Assembly: GCF_018613715.1 (NCBI RefSeq)
Contig: NZ_JAGGPT010000006.1
Coordinates: 930,001 to 994,000 of the forward strand
DNA length: 64,000 nt
Source of the DNA: Chryseobacterium sp. ISL-6
Lineage (GTDB): Bacteria > Bacteroidota > Bacteroidia > Flavobacteriales > Weeksellaceae
Direction: 5' to 3'
In this document: piece after piece, positions 34,895-44,807 of the stretch
Numbering within the stretch: the first letter of the stretch is position 1
Layout: the number at the start of each line of letters is the position of its first letter
Notes under the pieces: model-generated
Told to the model about the DNA's origin: nothing
Databases searched by the model: none
What the model saw: only the letters and a program-made list of their open reading frames with translations
Translations under genes and position numbers: made by a program

Positions 34895-37192
34895 TTATTT
34901 CTTCGCTTTCGCGCTCATGTAAAAAGTCAATTTCCCTCCACTCGTAATATCAGAATGTTTCAATATGAAATTCTTTATTTCTTTACCATTTAAAACAATC
35001 TTTTCTACATATACATTCTTTGGACTTTGATTAACCGCTTCAATTTCAAAGGTTTTTCCGTTTTCTAAATTTAGTGTTGCATGTTCTATAGCCGGGCTTC
35101 CAATTGCATAATCTTCAGATCCGGGAGCAACAGGGTAGAATCCAAGAGAGCTTAATATATACCATGCACTCATCTGCCCGGCATCATCATTTCCTCCTAA
35201 TCCATCTGGAGTAGCTTTATATTGCATTTCTAAAATATGACGGATCTGTGCCTGTGTTTTCCAAGGTTGTCCTGCCCAGTTATAAAGATAAGCGACATGA
35301 TGAGCCGGCTCATTTCCATGAACATAGCCACCAATAATTCCTTCACGTGTAATATCCTCCGTATCTGCAAAAAATTCATCAGGTAAATGCATGCTAAATA
35401 ATTCATCAAGTTTTGTTGAAAACTTTTTCTTGCCACCCATTAGAGTAATAAGCTCATCAGGATTTTGGGGAACGAAGAAGCTGTAGTTCCATGAGTTACC
35501 TTCAATAAATCCTTGCCCGTGAGTACTCAGTAAGTCAAAATCTTTTTTGAAACTTCCATCTGCTAAACGAGGTCGCATAAACCCGATGTTTTTATCTAAA
35601 TTATTTTTCCAGTTTCCGGAACGCTTGATAAATTGATCGTAAATTTCTGTTTCACCTAAATGTTTTGCCAATTGAGCAATTGCCCAATCGTCATAAGCAT
35701 ATTCTAAAGTGTTTGAAACTGAAGTTCCACTTTTTTCAGCAGGAATATAGCCTAAATCTATATATTGTCCTATCCCTTCATAATCTCTTTTGTTGGCTGT
35801 TTCAACGCAGGCTTTTAATGCAGCTTTAGGATCGCCGGTATAAACTCCTTTGATAATAGCGTCTGCCACTACACTCACACTGTGATAACCACTCATACAC
35901 CAGTTTTCATTAGCATAATGAGACCAGATCGGCAGCATTTTCATAGAGAATTGCTCATAATGAGCCATCATAGATTTTACGATATCATCATTTCGTTTGG
36001 GCTGAATAATATTAAATAAAGGATGTAAGGCTCGGTAGGTATCCCAAAGTGAAAATGTAGTATAGTTGGTAAATCCATTCGCTTTATGAACATTTTGATC
36101 CAAACCTTTGTATTCACCATTGGCATCCATATAAGTTGTAGGATTAATGAATGTATGATACATTGCCGTGTAGAAATTTGTTTTTTCGGTCTCGGAACCT
36201 TTAACGATAATTTTGTTTAACTCATTGTTCCAATTTTCCTGAGCTTTTACTTTTACCTGATCGAAAGATAAGTTGCCGGCCTCTTTTTCCAGATTGTCCA
36301 TGGCATTGTTTTGACTGACAGGGGATAATGCTAATTTTACTTCAATAGCTTCATTTTCATTCGTGTCGAAATCAAAATTCATTTTCAGATTTTTTCCGGC
36401 GATCTCAGGGAAATTTTTAGTCTGGTCAAATTTCCTCCAGAAACCTCCATAAACCTGTTTGCCATCATAGTTTTTTTGACCGTATGATTTAAAAGGTTTG
36501 GAAAATTGGATGGCAAAATAAACGGTTCTTGTCCTCGCCCAACCACTGGTCTGTCTATATCCGGTAATGGTGTGGTCATTTTCTACACGGACATAAGTCC
36601 AGACGTTTTTACCATCATAATTATAAATCCCGGCCATCAGGTCTAAAATAATGTGTGCCTGATCTGATTTTGGAAATGTATAGCGCTGAAGACCTACCCT
36701 TGTTGTTGCTGTAAGCTCAGCTAAAATATTGTGATCTTCAAGTTTTACTTTGTAATAACCAGCTTCTGCTTTTTCGTTCTGGTGAGAGAATCTACTTCTG
36801 TAACCGCTTTCAGGATTGGAGGCCGTTCCAGGATTGAATTGTAATTTTCCTACTGTAGGCATCATCAATAAGTCTCCTAAATCTGAATGACCTGTTCCGC
36901 TAAAATGAGTAGAGCTGAAACCAACAATTGTTTTGTCTTCATAGCGATAACCTGCACAATATTTGTAAACTTCCCCATTATATTTTCCGTTGAGTTCATA
37001 GGAGATGGTATCTGTTTCAGGGCTTAACTGAACAGAGCCAAATGGAACTGTCGCTCCAGGATAGGTGTGCCCCATTTTTTCAGTTCCGATAAGTGGATTG
37101 ACATATTGAATTAATTTTTCAAATTTTTGAGCTTTAAAACTGATGCTAAAAAATAGCAGGAATACAAAAAGATAAGTTCCTGATTTTATCAT
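34895..37192 (-). CDS. GH92-family alpha-mannosidase
   Basis: A 765-residue exported enzyme (signal peptide MIKSGTYLFVFLLFFSISFKAQ). GH92 hallmarks are the start YVNPLIGTEKMGHTYPGATVPFGSV (here only VNPLIGT and YPGATVPFG quoted), FSSTHFSGTGHSDLGD, TFSLWDTYRALHPL, GLGGNDDAGQMSAWYILSSLGFYPV with the catalytic-acid region, and PVAPGSEDYAIGSP. GH92 enzymes are calcium-dependent exo-mannosidases, often alpha-1,2, used on host or fungal glycans. The linkage is not readable from sequence. No SusC/SusD pair is adjacent, so it is not in a classic polysaccharide-utilisation locus. Confidence 0.92.
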   Translation of the reverse strand: MIKSGTYLFVFLLFFSISFKAQKFEKLIQYVNPLIGTEKMGHTYPGATVPFGSVQLSPETDTISYELNGKYNGEVYKYCAGYRYEDKTIVGFSSTHFSGTGHSDLGDLLMMPTVGKLQFNPGTASNPESGYRSRFSHQNEKAEAGYYKVKLEDHNILAELTATTRVGLQRYTFPKSDQAHIILDLMAGIYNYDGKNVWTYVRVENDHTITGYRQTSGWARTRTVYFAIQFSKPFKSYGQKNYDGKQVYGGFWRKFDQTKNFPEIAGKNLKMNFDFDTNENEAIEVKLALSPVSQNNAMDNLEKEAGNLSFDQVKVKAQENWNNELNKIIVKGSETEKTNFYTAMYHTFINPTTYMDANGEYKGLDQNVHKANGFTNYTTFSLWDTYRALHPLFNIIQPKRNDDIVKSMMAHYEQFSMKMLPIWSHYANENWCMSGYHSVSVVADAIIKGVYTGDPKAALKACVETANKRDYEGIGQYIDLGYIPAEKSGTSVSNTLEYAYDDWAIAQLAKHLGETEIYDQFIKRSGNWKNNLDKNIGFMRPRLADGSFKKDFDLLSTHGQGFIEGNSWNYSFFVPQNPDELITLMGGKKKFSTKLDELFSMHLPDEFFADTEDITREGIIGGYVHGNEPAHHVAYLYNWAGQPWKTQAQIRHILEMQYKATPDGLGGNDDAGQMSAWYILSSLGFYPVAPGSEDYAIGSPAIEHATLNLENGKTFEIEAVNQSPKNVYVEKIVLNGKEIKNFILKHSDITSGGKLTFYMSAKAKK

Positions 37193-37281
37193 GGGTAGGT
37201 AAATTTTTAAAAAGATAAAATTAAATAAAAAACAAAGAGTAATTATCTACTGCCTTACTTTATATGAAATTCGTTAAGTAT

Positions 37282-37965
37282 TTATTTTTTTTCAGAAAAA
37301 CGGAAACCTATTCCATGTAGATTTTCAATCAAAATATTCTTCTCATCAATAAGTACTTTACGCAGTCTGGAAATAAATACATCGAGACTCCGTCCCATAA
37401 AATAATCATCATCACCCCAGATCGCTTTAAGGATATCCTGCCTTTTTAGAACAACATTTTTGTGGCGGATAAAATATAATAGCAGTTCAGATTCTCTTTG
37501 TGTAAGCGTGATGCTGCTTTCCATATCCTGCAGGGTATAGTTCTTGGGGTCAAAATTATATTTTCCGACTTTATATTTTAGCTGAGAGGTATCTGTTTTC
37601 TTTGTGCGTTTCAGGAAAACTTCAATTTTTAGGATTAATTCCTCTATGCTGAATGGTTTTACCAAATAATCATCAGCACCAATTTTCAGCCCTTTGATCC
37701 TGTCTTCTTTTAAAGCTTTTGCAGAAATGAAAATGATGGGGATTTCAGAATTTTTACTGCGGATTTCCTGGGCTACTTCAAATCCATTCAGTTCTGGCAT
37801 CATAATATCCAAAAGACAAATGTCAAAACTCTGGCTATTGAATGCATCAAGTGCAGATCTTCCATCAGGATAACAGTAGATTTCATAATAACTTTCCAGG
37901 CTATCCTCGATGAGGAAAGCTATAGTTTTGTCATCTTCTGCATATAAAATTTTAGATTTCTCCAT
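37282..37965 (-). CDS. OmpR-family response regulator
   Basis: A 227-residue regulator. The receiver domain has DD (residues 11-12 region EDDKT), phospho-acceptor Asp in CLLDIMMPELNG and the Lys of LVKPFSIEE. The winged-helix DNA-binding domain follows (LTQRESELLLYFIRH, GDDDYFMGRSLDVFISRLRKVL, NLHGIGFRF). It lies 18 bp after the kinase gene, so they form one two-component system. The RR at 44121 is a close paralog (SLDVFISRLRK in both). The likely DNA site is the (A/G)TTAAC array at 39275-39312. Confidence 0.92.
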   Translation of the reverse strand: MEKSKILYAEDDKTIAFLIEDSLESYYEIYCYPDGRSALDAFNSQSFDICLLDIMMPELNGFEVAQEIRSKNSEIPIIFISAKALKEDRIKGLKIGADDYLVKPFSIEELILKIEVFLKRTKKTDTSQLKYKVGKYNFDPKNYTLQDMESSITLTQRESELLLYFIRHKNVVLKRQDILKAIWGDDDYFMGRSLDVFISRLRKVLIDEKNILIENLHGIGFRFSEKK

Positions 37966-37983
37966 ATCTACACATTATTAAAT

Positions 37984-39231
37984 TTAAAATGGGAAAAAGA
38001 TCGTTACCGTAATTCCTTTATCTGTATTATTCTCAACTGAAATTTTCCAGTTATGTTGCCGGACTACTTTTTTTACATAAAATAACCCTAATCCAAAACC
38101 ATTGATCTCCTCCGTCTTTTTTGTATTCACCCTGTAAAACTTTTCAAAAATATCAGAAATATTTTTAGCAGGAATCCCCATTCCATTGTCTTTAAACTTT
38201 AAATATAAGCCTTTTGAGTCTTTAGATGCTGAAATTACAATTTGGGGTTTTCCTTCACAATACTTTATGGAGTTATCTAAAATGTTGTAAATGATATTTG
38301 TAAAATGAAATTCATCTGCCATTATGGAGAAGCTGTTTTCGATTTCTACATGAATGGTAACATTTTCATTCTTTTGCTGTATGGTACTGGTAATTTCCTG
38401 AACAAATGGAAGCAGTATTATTTTTATGGGCTTTAAGGACAGTCCTGAAGAATCATTTTTAGCAATATTCAGTATTTTTTCAATGTGGTTATTAAGCTTA
38501 TAGCTTTGATTAATAATGATGGAAGTATAAGTTTGCAGTTTGGGGTTTTCCTGTACTATATTTTGCTTACTGAGAGATTCTGAAGCTAAAAGTATAGAAG
38601 ATAATGGTGTTTTAAATTCATGGGTCATATTATTGATAAAGTCACGTTGTAGTTCTGAGAATTTTTTTTGTTCAATAATAGTATATATGGAATATACATA
38701 TACCAAGAGAATGATAATAAGAGCAAATGTAAGTAAATACCAAAACCTAAGTGAACTTATTAAATAAGTCGTTTTATCAGGAAAGCGTATGGAAAAATAA
38801 TAGATCAGATTTTTATGCTTTGGAAAATTAATAACCTTATCACTGGGGCTCTCCTGATTTTTCGACATATATTTCCCATAAATCATTTTATCGCTATGGC
38901 AATTGTATAGGGCATATACATAATCGGTATTAATTTGAAAACGGGTGAATTCTGTTCTAAGGTAATGTTCCAGAACGACAGGGTGAAACTCATTATTGGT
39001 ATTGACCACGTAATAGTCATTGGCAATATTCTGTACAGGGTTTTCTGTGAAAGAAGCCTTTCCACCAGACAATTTTTCCGCTACCTCTAATAAAGCGATA
39101 TTTACTTTTTGGTTAAATTTTTTATCTTCAAGATTATATGCCTGTCGGGTCCATAGCAGCTGAGCTATTAAAATTCCGATAATAGCAATGAATCCTAACG
39201 TTATAATGATATTAAGTTTTTTTATTTTCAT
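37984..39231 (-). CDS. Sensor histidine kinase
   Basis: About 415 residues. The frame opens at a TTG at 39252, but the ATG at 39231 fits better (MKIKKLNIIITLGFIAIIG, first membrane segment). A second segment (about 160-185, FALIIILLVYVYSIYTII) encloses a periplasmic sensor region of about 130 residues. The H-box is NNMTHEFKTPLSSI, and the catalytic domain has the N box (NIIYNILDNSIKYC), G1 DNGMGI and G2 GFGLGLFYVKKVV. Paired with the OmpR-type regulator downstream. The kinase at 44797 has the same layout. The signal is unknown. Confidence 0.9.
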   Translation of the reverse strand: MKIKKLNIIITLGFIAIIGILIAQLLWTRQAYNLEDKKFNQKVNIALLEVAEKLSGGKASFTENPVQNIANDYYVVNTNNEFHPVVLEHYLRTEFTRFQINTDYVYALYNCHSDKMIYGKYMSKNQESPSDKVINFPKHKNLIYYFSIRFPDKTTYLISSLRFWYLLTFALIIILLVYVYSIYTIIEQKKFSELQRDFINNMTHEFKTPLSSILLASESLSKQNIVQENPKLQTYTSIIINQSYKLNNHIEKILNIAKNDSSGLSLKPIKIILLPFVQEITSTIQQKNENVTIHVEIENSFSIMADEFHFTNIIYNILDNSIKYCEGKPQIVISASKDSKGLYLKFKDNGMGIPAKNISDIFEKFYRVNTKKTEEINGFGLGLFYVKKVVRQHNWKISVENNTDKGITVTIFFPF

Positions 39232-39274
39232 TTCTGAAACAATATTATCCAAAAATATCTATTAATCTTTTATC

Positions 39275-39312
39275 ATTAACAACTCGTTAACAAATGTTTG
39301 ACAGCGGTTAAC
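39275..39312 (+). promoter_or_regulatory. Response-regulator binding array upstream of DUF1573 gene
   Basis: Direct repeats ATTAAC (39275), GTTAAC (39286), a weaker TTTGAC (39297) and GTTAAC (39307), spaced 11, 11 and 10 bp, i.e. one helical turn. They sit in the divergent region between the kinase and the DUF1573 gene, directly upstream of its -33 TTG. The last repeat begins 28 bp before the -7 box, the same as at 46155-46182. Confidence 0.65.
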
Positions 39313-39315
39313 AAG

Positions 39316-39342
39316 TTGTAGTGCTAATCCGCTTTACATTTG
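39316..39342 (+). promoter_or_regulatory. Promoter of DUF1573 gene
   Basis: TTG at 39316-39318 and an exact -7 box TACATTTG at 39335-39342, 16 bp apart. About 55 nt leader to the ATG at 39402. Confidence 0.65.
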
Positions 39343-39401
39343 CTATACAAAAAGATAATAACCGGTTCCTTAAATCTTTATAACAAATAAAATTTATACT
39401 C

Positions 39402-39812
39402 ATGAAAAAATTAAAAATCTCAGCACTTTTGGCTGTTTTGGCATTCTCACCGTTTTATGCAAATGTATTTACTGCTGAAAGTACTTCAATAGTAAGAATG
39501 ATTGCAGATGCAATTAAATGGAAATCAGAATCTATAGATGTAGGAAATATTCCGCAAGGAAAACCAAAGATTATCAGATTTGAATTTACCAATACATCTT
39601 CAAAGCCAATAGTTATTGAAAATGTAGCGCCATCATGTGGTTGTACAACAGCAGATTATACTAAAACTCCAATTCTTCCAGGAAAAAAAGGATTTGTAGA
39701 AGCCAGTTTTAATGCAGCTGCTGCAGGCCCTTTCATGAAAACGGTGAATGTTACAACAAGCGAAAGCAAAACTCCTAAAACACTTTCATTTAAAGGAGTA
39801 GTGGTTTCATAA
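39402..39812 (+). CDS. DUF1573 protein
   Basis: A 136-residue exported protein (signal peptide MKKLKISALLAVLAFSPFYA, weak). The DUF1573 domain is an Ig-like, HYDIN/MSP-type beta-sandwich: DVGNIPQGKPKIIRFEFTNT, VAPSCGCTTADYTKTPILPG with the conserved SCGCT pair, and FNAAAAGPFMKTVNV. Known members are periplasmic or surface proteins without a defined reaction. Divergent from the TCS at 37282-39231 and behind its operator-like array, so likely its main visible target. Followed by its own terminator. Confidence 0.85.
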   Translation: MKKLKISALLAVLAFSPFYANVFTAESTSIVRMIADAIKWKSESIDVGNIPQGKPKIIRFEFTNTSSKPIVIENVAPSCGCTTADYTKTPILPGKKGFVEASFNAAAAGPFMKTVNVTTSESKTPKTLSFKGVVVS

Positions 39813-39838
39813 TACATTTTACGATAAGATAATCATAG

Positions 39839-39866
39839 AACAACCTTGCCATTTATGACAAGGTTG
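39839..39866 (+). terminator. Terminator of DUF1573 gene
   Basis: Stem AACAACCTTG/CAAGGTTGTT around CCATTTATGA, followed by seven T residues. It lies 27 bp after the stop. Confidence 0.85.
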
Positions 39867-40018
39867 TTTTTTTGCCTTGTCTTGTAAGCTATTGTCATTT
39901 TTCTTCTATGACTTTTAAACATAGCAGAGAATAACTATTTATAACATTATTATTTATCCCATTATTTTAAATGGCATGAATTCAATATTTAGTATTTTTA
40001 GGAAAAAATAAAATTTAT

Positions 40019-40900
40019 ATGAATTTATATACACAACCAATGTTACGTGAAGGCGCATTAAAAGATAAAGTAGCTATTGTAACAGGAGGCGGAAGTGGTC
40101 TTGGAAAAGCTATGACCAAATATTTTCTAGAGCTTGGAGCTAAAGTTGTTATTACTTCAAGAAATCTTGAAAAGCTACAGGGGACAGCAAAAGAACTGGA
40201 AGATGAAACAGGAGGTAAAGTTCTTTGTGTTGCGTGCGATGTAAGAAACTGGGATGAAGTGGAAGCGATGAAAGAAGCGACTCTGAAGGAATTTGGAAGA
40301 ATTGATATTTTATTGAACAATGCTGCAGGGAATTTTATTTCACCAACAGAGAGATTAACGCATTCTGCTTTTGATTCTATTTTAGATATTGTTTTGAAGG
40401 GAACAAAAAACTGCACACTTTCTATAGGAAAGCATTGGATAGATTCTAAAACTCCAGGAACAGTTTTAAATATTGTGACGACGTATTCCTGGACAGGTTC
40501 AGCTTATGTTGTTCCTTCAGCCTGTGCCAAAGCAGGAGTTTTGGCTATGACCAGATCTTTAGCGGTAGAATGGGCAAAATATGGAATCAGATTTAATGCT
40601 ATTGCTCCAGGACCATTTCCTACAAAAGGAGCTTGGGATAGATTACTTCCCGGAGATCTACAGGAGAAATTTGATATGAAAAAGAAAGTGCCGTTAAGGA
40701 GAGTTGGGGAACATCAGGAGTTGGCTAATTTAGCTGCTTATCTGGTTTCAGATTATTCTGCTTATATGAATGGAGAAGTAGTAACCATCGATGGTGGTGA
40801 ATGGCTTCAAGGTGCTGGAGAATTCAATATGTTGGAAGATGTTCCGCAAGAAATGTGGGATGCTTTAGAAGCTATGATCAAATCCAAAAAATCAAATTAG
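40019..40900 (+). CDS. SDR oxidoreductase, 2,4-dienoyl-CoA-reductase-like
   Basis: A 293-residue short-chain dehydrogenase/reductase. The NADP(H) site is VTGGGSGLGKAMTKYF with basic ITSRNLEKL, NNAAGNF is present, and the late APGPFPTKGAWDRL segment is DECR-like. In the active site YxxxK is replaced by SACAK (PSACAKAGVLAMTRSLAV), as in 2,4-dienoyl-CoA reductases, which use Tyr and Lys at other positions. Such enzymes remove extra double bonds of polyunsaturated fatty acids during beta-oxidation. Start ATG at 40019; a single-gene unit with its own terminator. Substrate not proven. Confidence 0.83.
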   Translation: MNLYTQPMLREGALKDKVAIVTGGGSGLGKAMTKYFLELGAKVVITSRNLEKLQGTAKELEDETGGKVLCVACDVRNWDEVEAMKEATLKEFGRIDILLNNAAGNFISPTERLTHSAFDSILDIVLKGTKNCTLSIGKHWIDSKTPGTVLNIVTTYSWTGSAYVVPSACAKAGVLAMTRSLAVEWAKYGIRFNAIAPGPFPTKGAWDRLLPGDLQEKFDMKKKVPLRRVGEHQELANLAAYLVSDYSAYMNGEVVTIDGGEWLQGAGEFNMLEDVPQEMWDALEAMIKSKKSN

Positions 40901-40909
40901 TTAAATATT

Positions 40910-40932
40910 CCCGAATCTGTAACAAGTTCGGG
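40910..40932 (+). terminator. Terminator of the SDR gene
   Basis: Stem CCCGAA/TTCGGG with an 11-nt loop, then ATTTTTTTT; 9 bp after the stop. Confidence 0.8.
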
Positions 40933-40973
40933 ATTTTTTTTACTTATCTAACAAGATCTTAAATTTTTTTTAA

Positions 40974-43172
40974 ATGAATTGTAAACTCCCAACCCTTGTT
41001 TCCGCTATTGCAGTCTTTCTGTTTTCAGGATCTGCTTTTGCTCAGGAAACTCCGAAATATGATTATGTAGAAGCATTCAAACCTTTCTTCTATCCTCAGA
41101 CGGGGACGGAAACCCGTTCTGCAAGCGGGCAGCCAGGTCATGCTTATTGGCAGAATTCAGCCGACTACAATCTAAATGTTAGCCTGAACGATACTAAAAA
41201 TGAAATTACAGGTACCGCTGAAATTAAATATACCAATAACAGCCCGGATCAACTGAGCTTTCTTTGGTTACAGCTGGATCAGAATTTATTTGAGAAAGAC
41301 TCACGTGGTAATGGTGTAGTACCTATGACAGGAAGCCGAAATGGTGCTCATGGAGAAAAACTGGAAGGTGGTTATAAAATTAAATCTGTGAAACTTGACG
41401 GTAAGGATGTAAAATATACGATTACCGATACGAGAATGCAGATTGATCTGCCTAAGGATCTTAAATCAAAAGGTGGAGTCGCAAAAATTACAATAGAGTA
41501 TTCTTTTGTATCTCCAGAATATGGGTCTGATAGAATGGGAGTACAGGAAACTAAAAATGGTAAAGTTTTCACCATGGCACAGTGGTATCCAAGAATGTGT
41601 GTTTACGATGATGTGCTGGGTTGGAATACAATGCCTTATCTTGGTGCATCAGAATTCTATTTAGAATATGGAAATATCACAGCAAACATTACGGTTCCAG
41701 CTAATCAGTATGTAGTAGCTTCTGGAGAACTTCTCAATTATAAAGAAGTATATAGCAAGGAAGAAAATAACCGATGGGAGCAGGCAAGAAACAGTGATAA
41801 AACTATAATGATCCGTCCAGAATCAGAAATTGGTAAAAATCAATCCTCAGGAACTAAAACCTGGAAATTTAAAATAGATCAGGCAAGGGATTTTGCCTGG
41901 GCATCTTCATCGGCATTTGTATTGGATGCAGCAAAAATTAACCTGCCAAGTGGTAAAAAATCTTTAGCTATTTCTGCTTATCCCGCAGAAAGTGGTGGTG
42001 AGAAGGCCTGGGGGAGATCTACAGAATATACCAAGGCAGCAATAGAACATTATTCTCAGAAATGGTATGAATATACTTATCCGGCAGCCACAAACGTTGC
42101 TGGAAATGAAGGTGGAATGGAATATCCGGGTATTGTATTCTGTCATATGGATTCTAAAGGCGATGACCTTTGGGGAGTTACCGACCATGAATTCGGACAC
42201 AACTGGTTTCCAATGATTGTAGGTTCTAATGAGAGGTTATTTGCATGGATGGACGAAGGTTTTAATACATTTATCAATGAATTATCTACAGAAGCTTTCA
42301 ATAAAGGTGAATATTATAAAAAACAGAATATCGCTCAAACCGGAAGTTTTCTGATGAGTGATAATTTTGAGCCGATAATGGTTGGTGCCGATAATATGAA
42401 AGAAAGAAACATTGGCGTTCTTGCTTATTTTAAACCGGGTATGGGATTAGGGATTTTAAGAGAATCAGTTCTTGGTCCTGAAAAATTTGATAAGGCCTTT
42501 AGAACATATATTGCACGATGGGCTTTTAAACACCCAACACCATGGGATTTCTTTCATACAATGGAAAATGTTTCCGGTGAAGAACTGAACTGGTTCTGGA
42601 GGGGTTGGTTCTTTAATAAATGGAAAATTGATCAATCCGTTAAGAACGTGAAATACATCAATGGCGATTTTAAAAATGGAGCTCAGATTACGGTTGAGAA
42701 TCTTGGTCAATTACCGATGCCAACTACAGTACAGATCAAGTTTAAAGATGGAACCACACAGATTGTAAAACTTCCTATTGAACTTTGGAAACGTAATAAC
42801 GAATGGACTTTTAAAGTAGATACTGCTAAAGAGATCAATGAGGTGAAATTGGATCCGAATTCTCAGATCCCAGATATTAATCCGAAAAATAATAGCTGGC
42901 CTACAGAAGAAGTAAAGCCTGCTGAAAAAATTAACCTGAAAGAATTTACAGGAATATTTGGTAGTAAAGAAGTTCCAATAAAAATAACATTTACTGAAAA
43001 AAACGGACAGCTTTTTGGGCAAGGAACAGGACAACCTGAGTTTCCGCTTGAATATGCTGGTAACAGTAAATTTACTTTTGATCAGGCTGGACTCGCTATC
43101 ATTTTTAGTAAAGATAAAAAGTCGATTACTTTTACGCAGGGCTCAAAAGAATTCAAATTCACAAGAGAATAG
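40974..43172 (+). CDS. Exported M1-family aminopeptidase-like metallopeptidase
   Basis: A 732-residue protein with signal peptide (ending SGSAFAQ). The zinc site is HEFGHNWFP (His405, Glu406, His409) with the third ligand Glu428 in [11 protein letters not shown], the exact HExxH-X18-E spacing of M1 peptidases. The exopeptidase loop reads NEGGMEYPG in place of GxMEN. A beta-rich C-terminal extension (about 560-732) ends with a lipocalin-like [13 protein letters not shown] and KSITFTQGS. Probable role: cleavage of peptides in the periplasm or outside the cell. A paralog lies at 48725-50590. Own terminator at 43226. Confidence 0.9.
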   Translation: MNCKLPTLVSAIAVFLFSGSAFAQETPKYDYVEAFKPFFYPQTGTETRSASGQPGHAYWQNSADYNLNVSLNDTKNEITGTAEIKYTNNSPDQLSFLWLQLDQNLFEKDSRGNGVVPMTGSRNGAHGEKLEGGYKIKSVKLDGKDVKYTITDTRMQIDLPKDLKSKGGVAKITIEYSFVSPEYGSDRMGVQETKNGKVFTMAQWYPRMCVYDDVLGWNTMPYLGASEFYLEYGNITANITVPANQYVVASGELLNYKEVYSKEENNRWEQARNSDKTIMIRPESEIGKNQSSGTKTWKFKIDQARDFAWASSSAFVLDAAKINLPSGKKSLAISAYPAESGGEKAWGRSTEYTKAAIEHYSQKWYEYTYPAATNVAGNEGGMEYPGIVFCHMDSKGDDLWGVTDHEFGHNWFPMIVGSNERLFAWMDEGFNTFINELSTEAFNKGEYYKKQNIAQTGSFLMSDNFEPIMVGADNMKERNIGVLAYFKPGMGLGILRESVLGPEKFDKAFRTYIARWAFKHPTPWDFFHTMENVSGEELNWFWRGWFFNKWKIDQSVKNVKYINGDFKNGAQITVENLGQLPMPTTVQIKFKDGTTQIVKLPIELWKRNNEWTFKVDTAKEINEVKLDPNSQIPDINPKNNSWPTEEVKPAEKINLKEFTGIFGSKEVPIKITFTEKNGQLFGQGTGQPEFPLEYAGNSKFTFDQAGLAIIFSKDKKSITFTQGSKEFKFTRE

Positions 43173-43225
43173 TTTTCTTTAAAACATCTAAAAGAACAAA
43201 TATTTAACAATATAATCATGTTTTT

Positions 43226-43252
43226 AAAGCTTCTCTATCATAGAGAAGCTTT
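43226..43252 (+). terminator. Terminator of the first M1 peptidase gene
   Basis: Perfect stem AAAGCTTCTCTA/TAGAGAAGCTTT with TCA loop, then ATTTTTG. Confidence 0.85.
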
Positions 43253-43282
43253 ATTTTTGTTATCTTATTATTTAAAATAATT

Positions 43283-44116
43283 ATGATTATGAATTTTAAG
43301 TTTTCAATCTTTTTTTTAATGTTTTTTGCCACTGGATTTTCACAGGATCTTAAAGTAATGAGTTTTAATATCAGGCTTCAAGTAGATTCTGATAAAGAAA
43401 ATGCATGGACCGAAAGAAAACCGGAGGTACTGGACTTACTAATGTATTATCACCCGGATTATTTTGGGGTTCAGGAGGCACTTCCGGAGCAGATGAAAGA
43501 CCTTAAAAGTGGATTGAAGAACTATGATTATGTAGGAGTAGGAAGAGATGATGGTAAAGAAGATGGTGAGTTTTCGGCTATTTTTTATGATAAAGAAAGA
43601 TTGCAGGTATTACAGTCAGGCACTTTCTGGCTTTCGGAAACTCCTGAAAAACCTTCCAAAGGTTGGGATGCTGCCTGCAACAGGGTTTGTACTTATGCTG
43701 TTTTCAAGGATAAGAAATCTAAAAAAGAATTTTTAGCAATGAATCTTCATTTTGATCATATCGGAAATGTAGCAAGAACGAAATCCGCAGAATTAATTTT
43801 AAAAAAGATAAAAGGGTTAAATCCTAAAAATTTACCATTAACGTTAAGTGGAGACTTTAATTTAACGGATACCAGTGAACCAATTAAAATAATTTCTCAA
43901 AATCTTAAAGATAGTTTTTATAATTCCGAAACTAAACATTATGGTCCGGTAGGAACTTTCACGGCATTCAATGTCAATGAAATCCCTAAAGACAGGATTG
44001 ATTATATTTTTGTAAAAGGAATGAAAGTAAGATCCCATAGGCATATCAATGATAGAAGGACGAACTTATTATACCCTTCAGATCATTTTCCTGTTATTGT
44101 AGATCTATCATTATAA
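43283..44116 (+). CDS. Exported endonuclease/exonuclease/phosphatase-family protein
   Basis: A 277-residue EEP-fold hydrolase with signal peptide (FSIFFLMFFATGFSQ). Motifs: LKVMSFNIRLQ (Asn), FGVQEALPEQM (catalytic Glu), MNLHFDHIG, LSGDFNLTD (Asp-Asn) and SDHFPVIVDL (final Asp-His). These fit a metal-dependent phosphodiesterase. The substrate (nucleic acid, sphingomyelin or sugar phosphate) is not readable; many Bacteroidetes members act outside the cytoplasm. It is convergent with the RR gene at 44121, 4 bp apart, with no clear terminator between. Confidence 0.88.
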   Translation: MIMNFKFSIFFLMFFATGFSQDLKVMSFNIRLQVDSDKENAWTERKPEVLDLLMYYHPDYFGVQEALPEQMKDLKSGLKNYDYVGVGRDDGKEDGEFSAIFYDKERLQVLQSGTFWLSETPEKPSKGWDAACNRVCTYAVFKDKKSKKEFLAMNLHFDHIGNVARTKSAELILKKIKGLNPKNLPLTLSGDFNLTDTSEPIKIISQNLKDSFYNSETKHYGPVGTFTAFNVNEIPKDRIDYIFVKGMKVRSHRHINDRRTNLLYPSDHFPVIVDLSL

Positions 44117-44120
44117 AATA

Positions 44121-44807
44121 TTATTTCTTCGGGAAATCAATTTCGAATCCAATTCCTCTCAGGGATTGGATTTTTATTTGTGGGTCATCACTGAAATATT
44201 TTCTAAGTCTGCTTATAAAAACATCCAGACTTCTTCCTGAAAAATAATCATTAGCTTCCCAAAGGTTGTCAAGAATGTCATCACGCTTTATGGTTTGATG
44301 GTTGTATTTCAAAAGATAAAGTATGAGATCTTTTTCACGGATCGTTAGTCGAACATTTCCCTTAGGATGTGATAACAGAAGTTTTTCAGAATCGAGAATG
44401 TAATCACCGATTTTTAATTGTGTTTCTACAGATGGAAGGGTACTTCTTTTTAAAATATTCCTTATTCTAAGGATCAGTTCCTCAGGATCACAAGGCTTAG
44501 CGATATAATCATCAGCACCCATTTTTAAACCGGTAAGCCTGTCTATTTTTTGATTTTTTGCGGTTAGAAAAAGTAATGGAAAACGAGGTTTCTCTTTTAG
44601 GATTATTTTAGCTAAAGAAAATCCATCGATATTTGGCATCATAATATCTAAAATTCCAATTTGGAAAGAGAAGTCCGAATCTAATAAAGGTATTATATCT
44701 TCAGGATTTTGAAACCAGGTTACATCAAATTCATCCAGCTCCAGATATTGTTTCAAAATCATTCCAAAGTCAGGATCATCTTCTACCAAAAGAATTTTAG
44801 TTTTCAT
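44121..44807 (-). CDS. OmpR-family response regulator, second system
   Basis: A 228-residue regulator. Receiver: EDDPDFG acidic pair, phospho-Asp in IGILDIMMPNIDG, Lys in YIAKPCDPEE. Winged-helix domain: LTIREKDLILYLLKY, ANDYFSGRSLDVFISRLRKYF, SLRGIGFEIDF. Paralogous to the RR at 37282. It overlaps the kinase gene by 11 bp. Likely site: the ATTAAC triplet at 46155-46182 between the kinase and the barrel gene. Confidence 0.92.
   Translation of the reverse strand: MKTKILLVEDDPDFGMILKQYLELDEFDVTWFQNPEDIIPLLDSDFSFQIGILDIMMPNIDGFSLAKIILKEKPRFPLLFLTAKNQKIDRLTGLKMGADDYIAKPCDPEELILRIRNILKRSTLPSVETQLKIGDYILDSEKLLLSHPKGNVRLTIREKDLILYLLKYNHQTIKRDDILDNLWEANDYFSGRSLDVFISRLRKYFSDDPQIKIQSLRGIGFEIDFPKK

Noticed and set aside
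34895..37192. GH92 gene as part of a polysaccharide-utilisation locus
   Set aside because: No SusC/SusD pair, no sulfatase and no other glycan hydrolase adjoin it; the next genes are a two-component system and pyrC.
40500..40570. SDR gene judged inactive because the YxxxK motif is missing
   Set aside because: The SACAK variant is usual in 2,4-dienoyl-CoA reductases, so this is a family trait, not decay.
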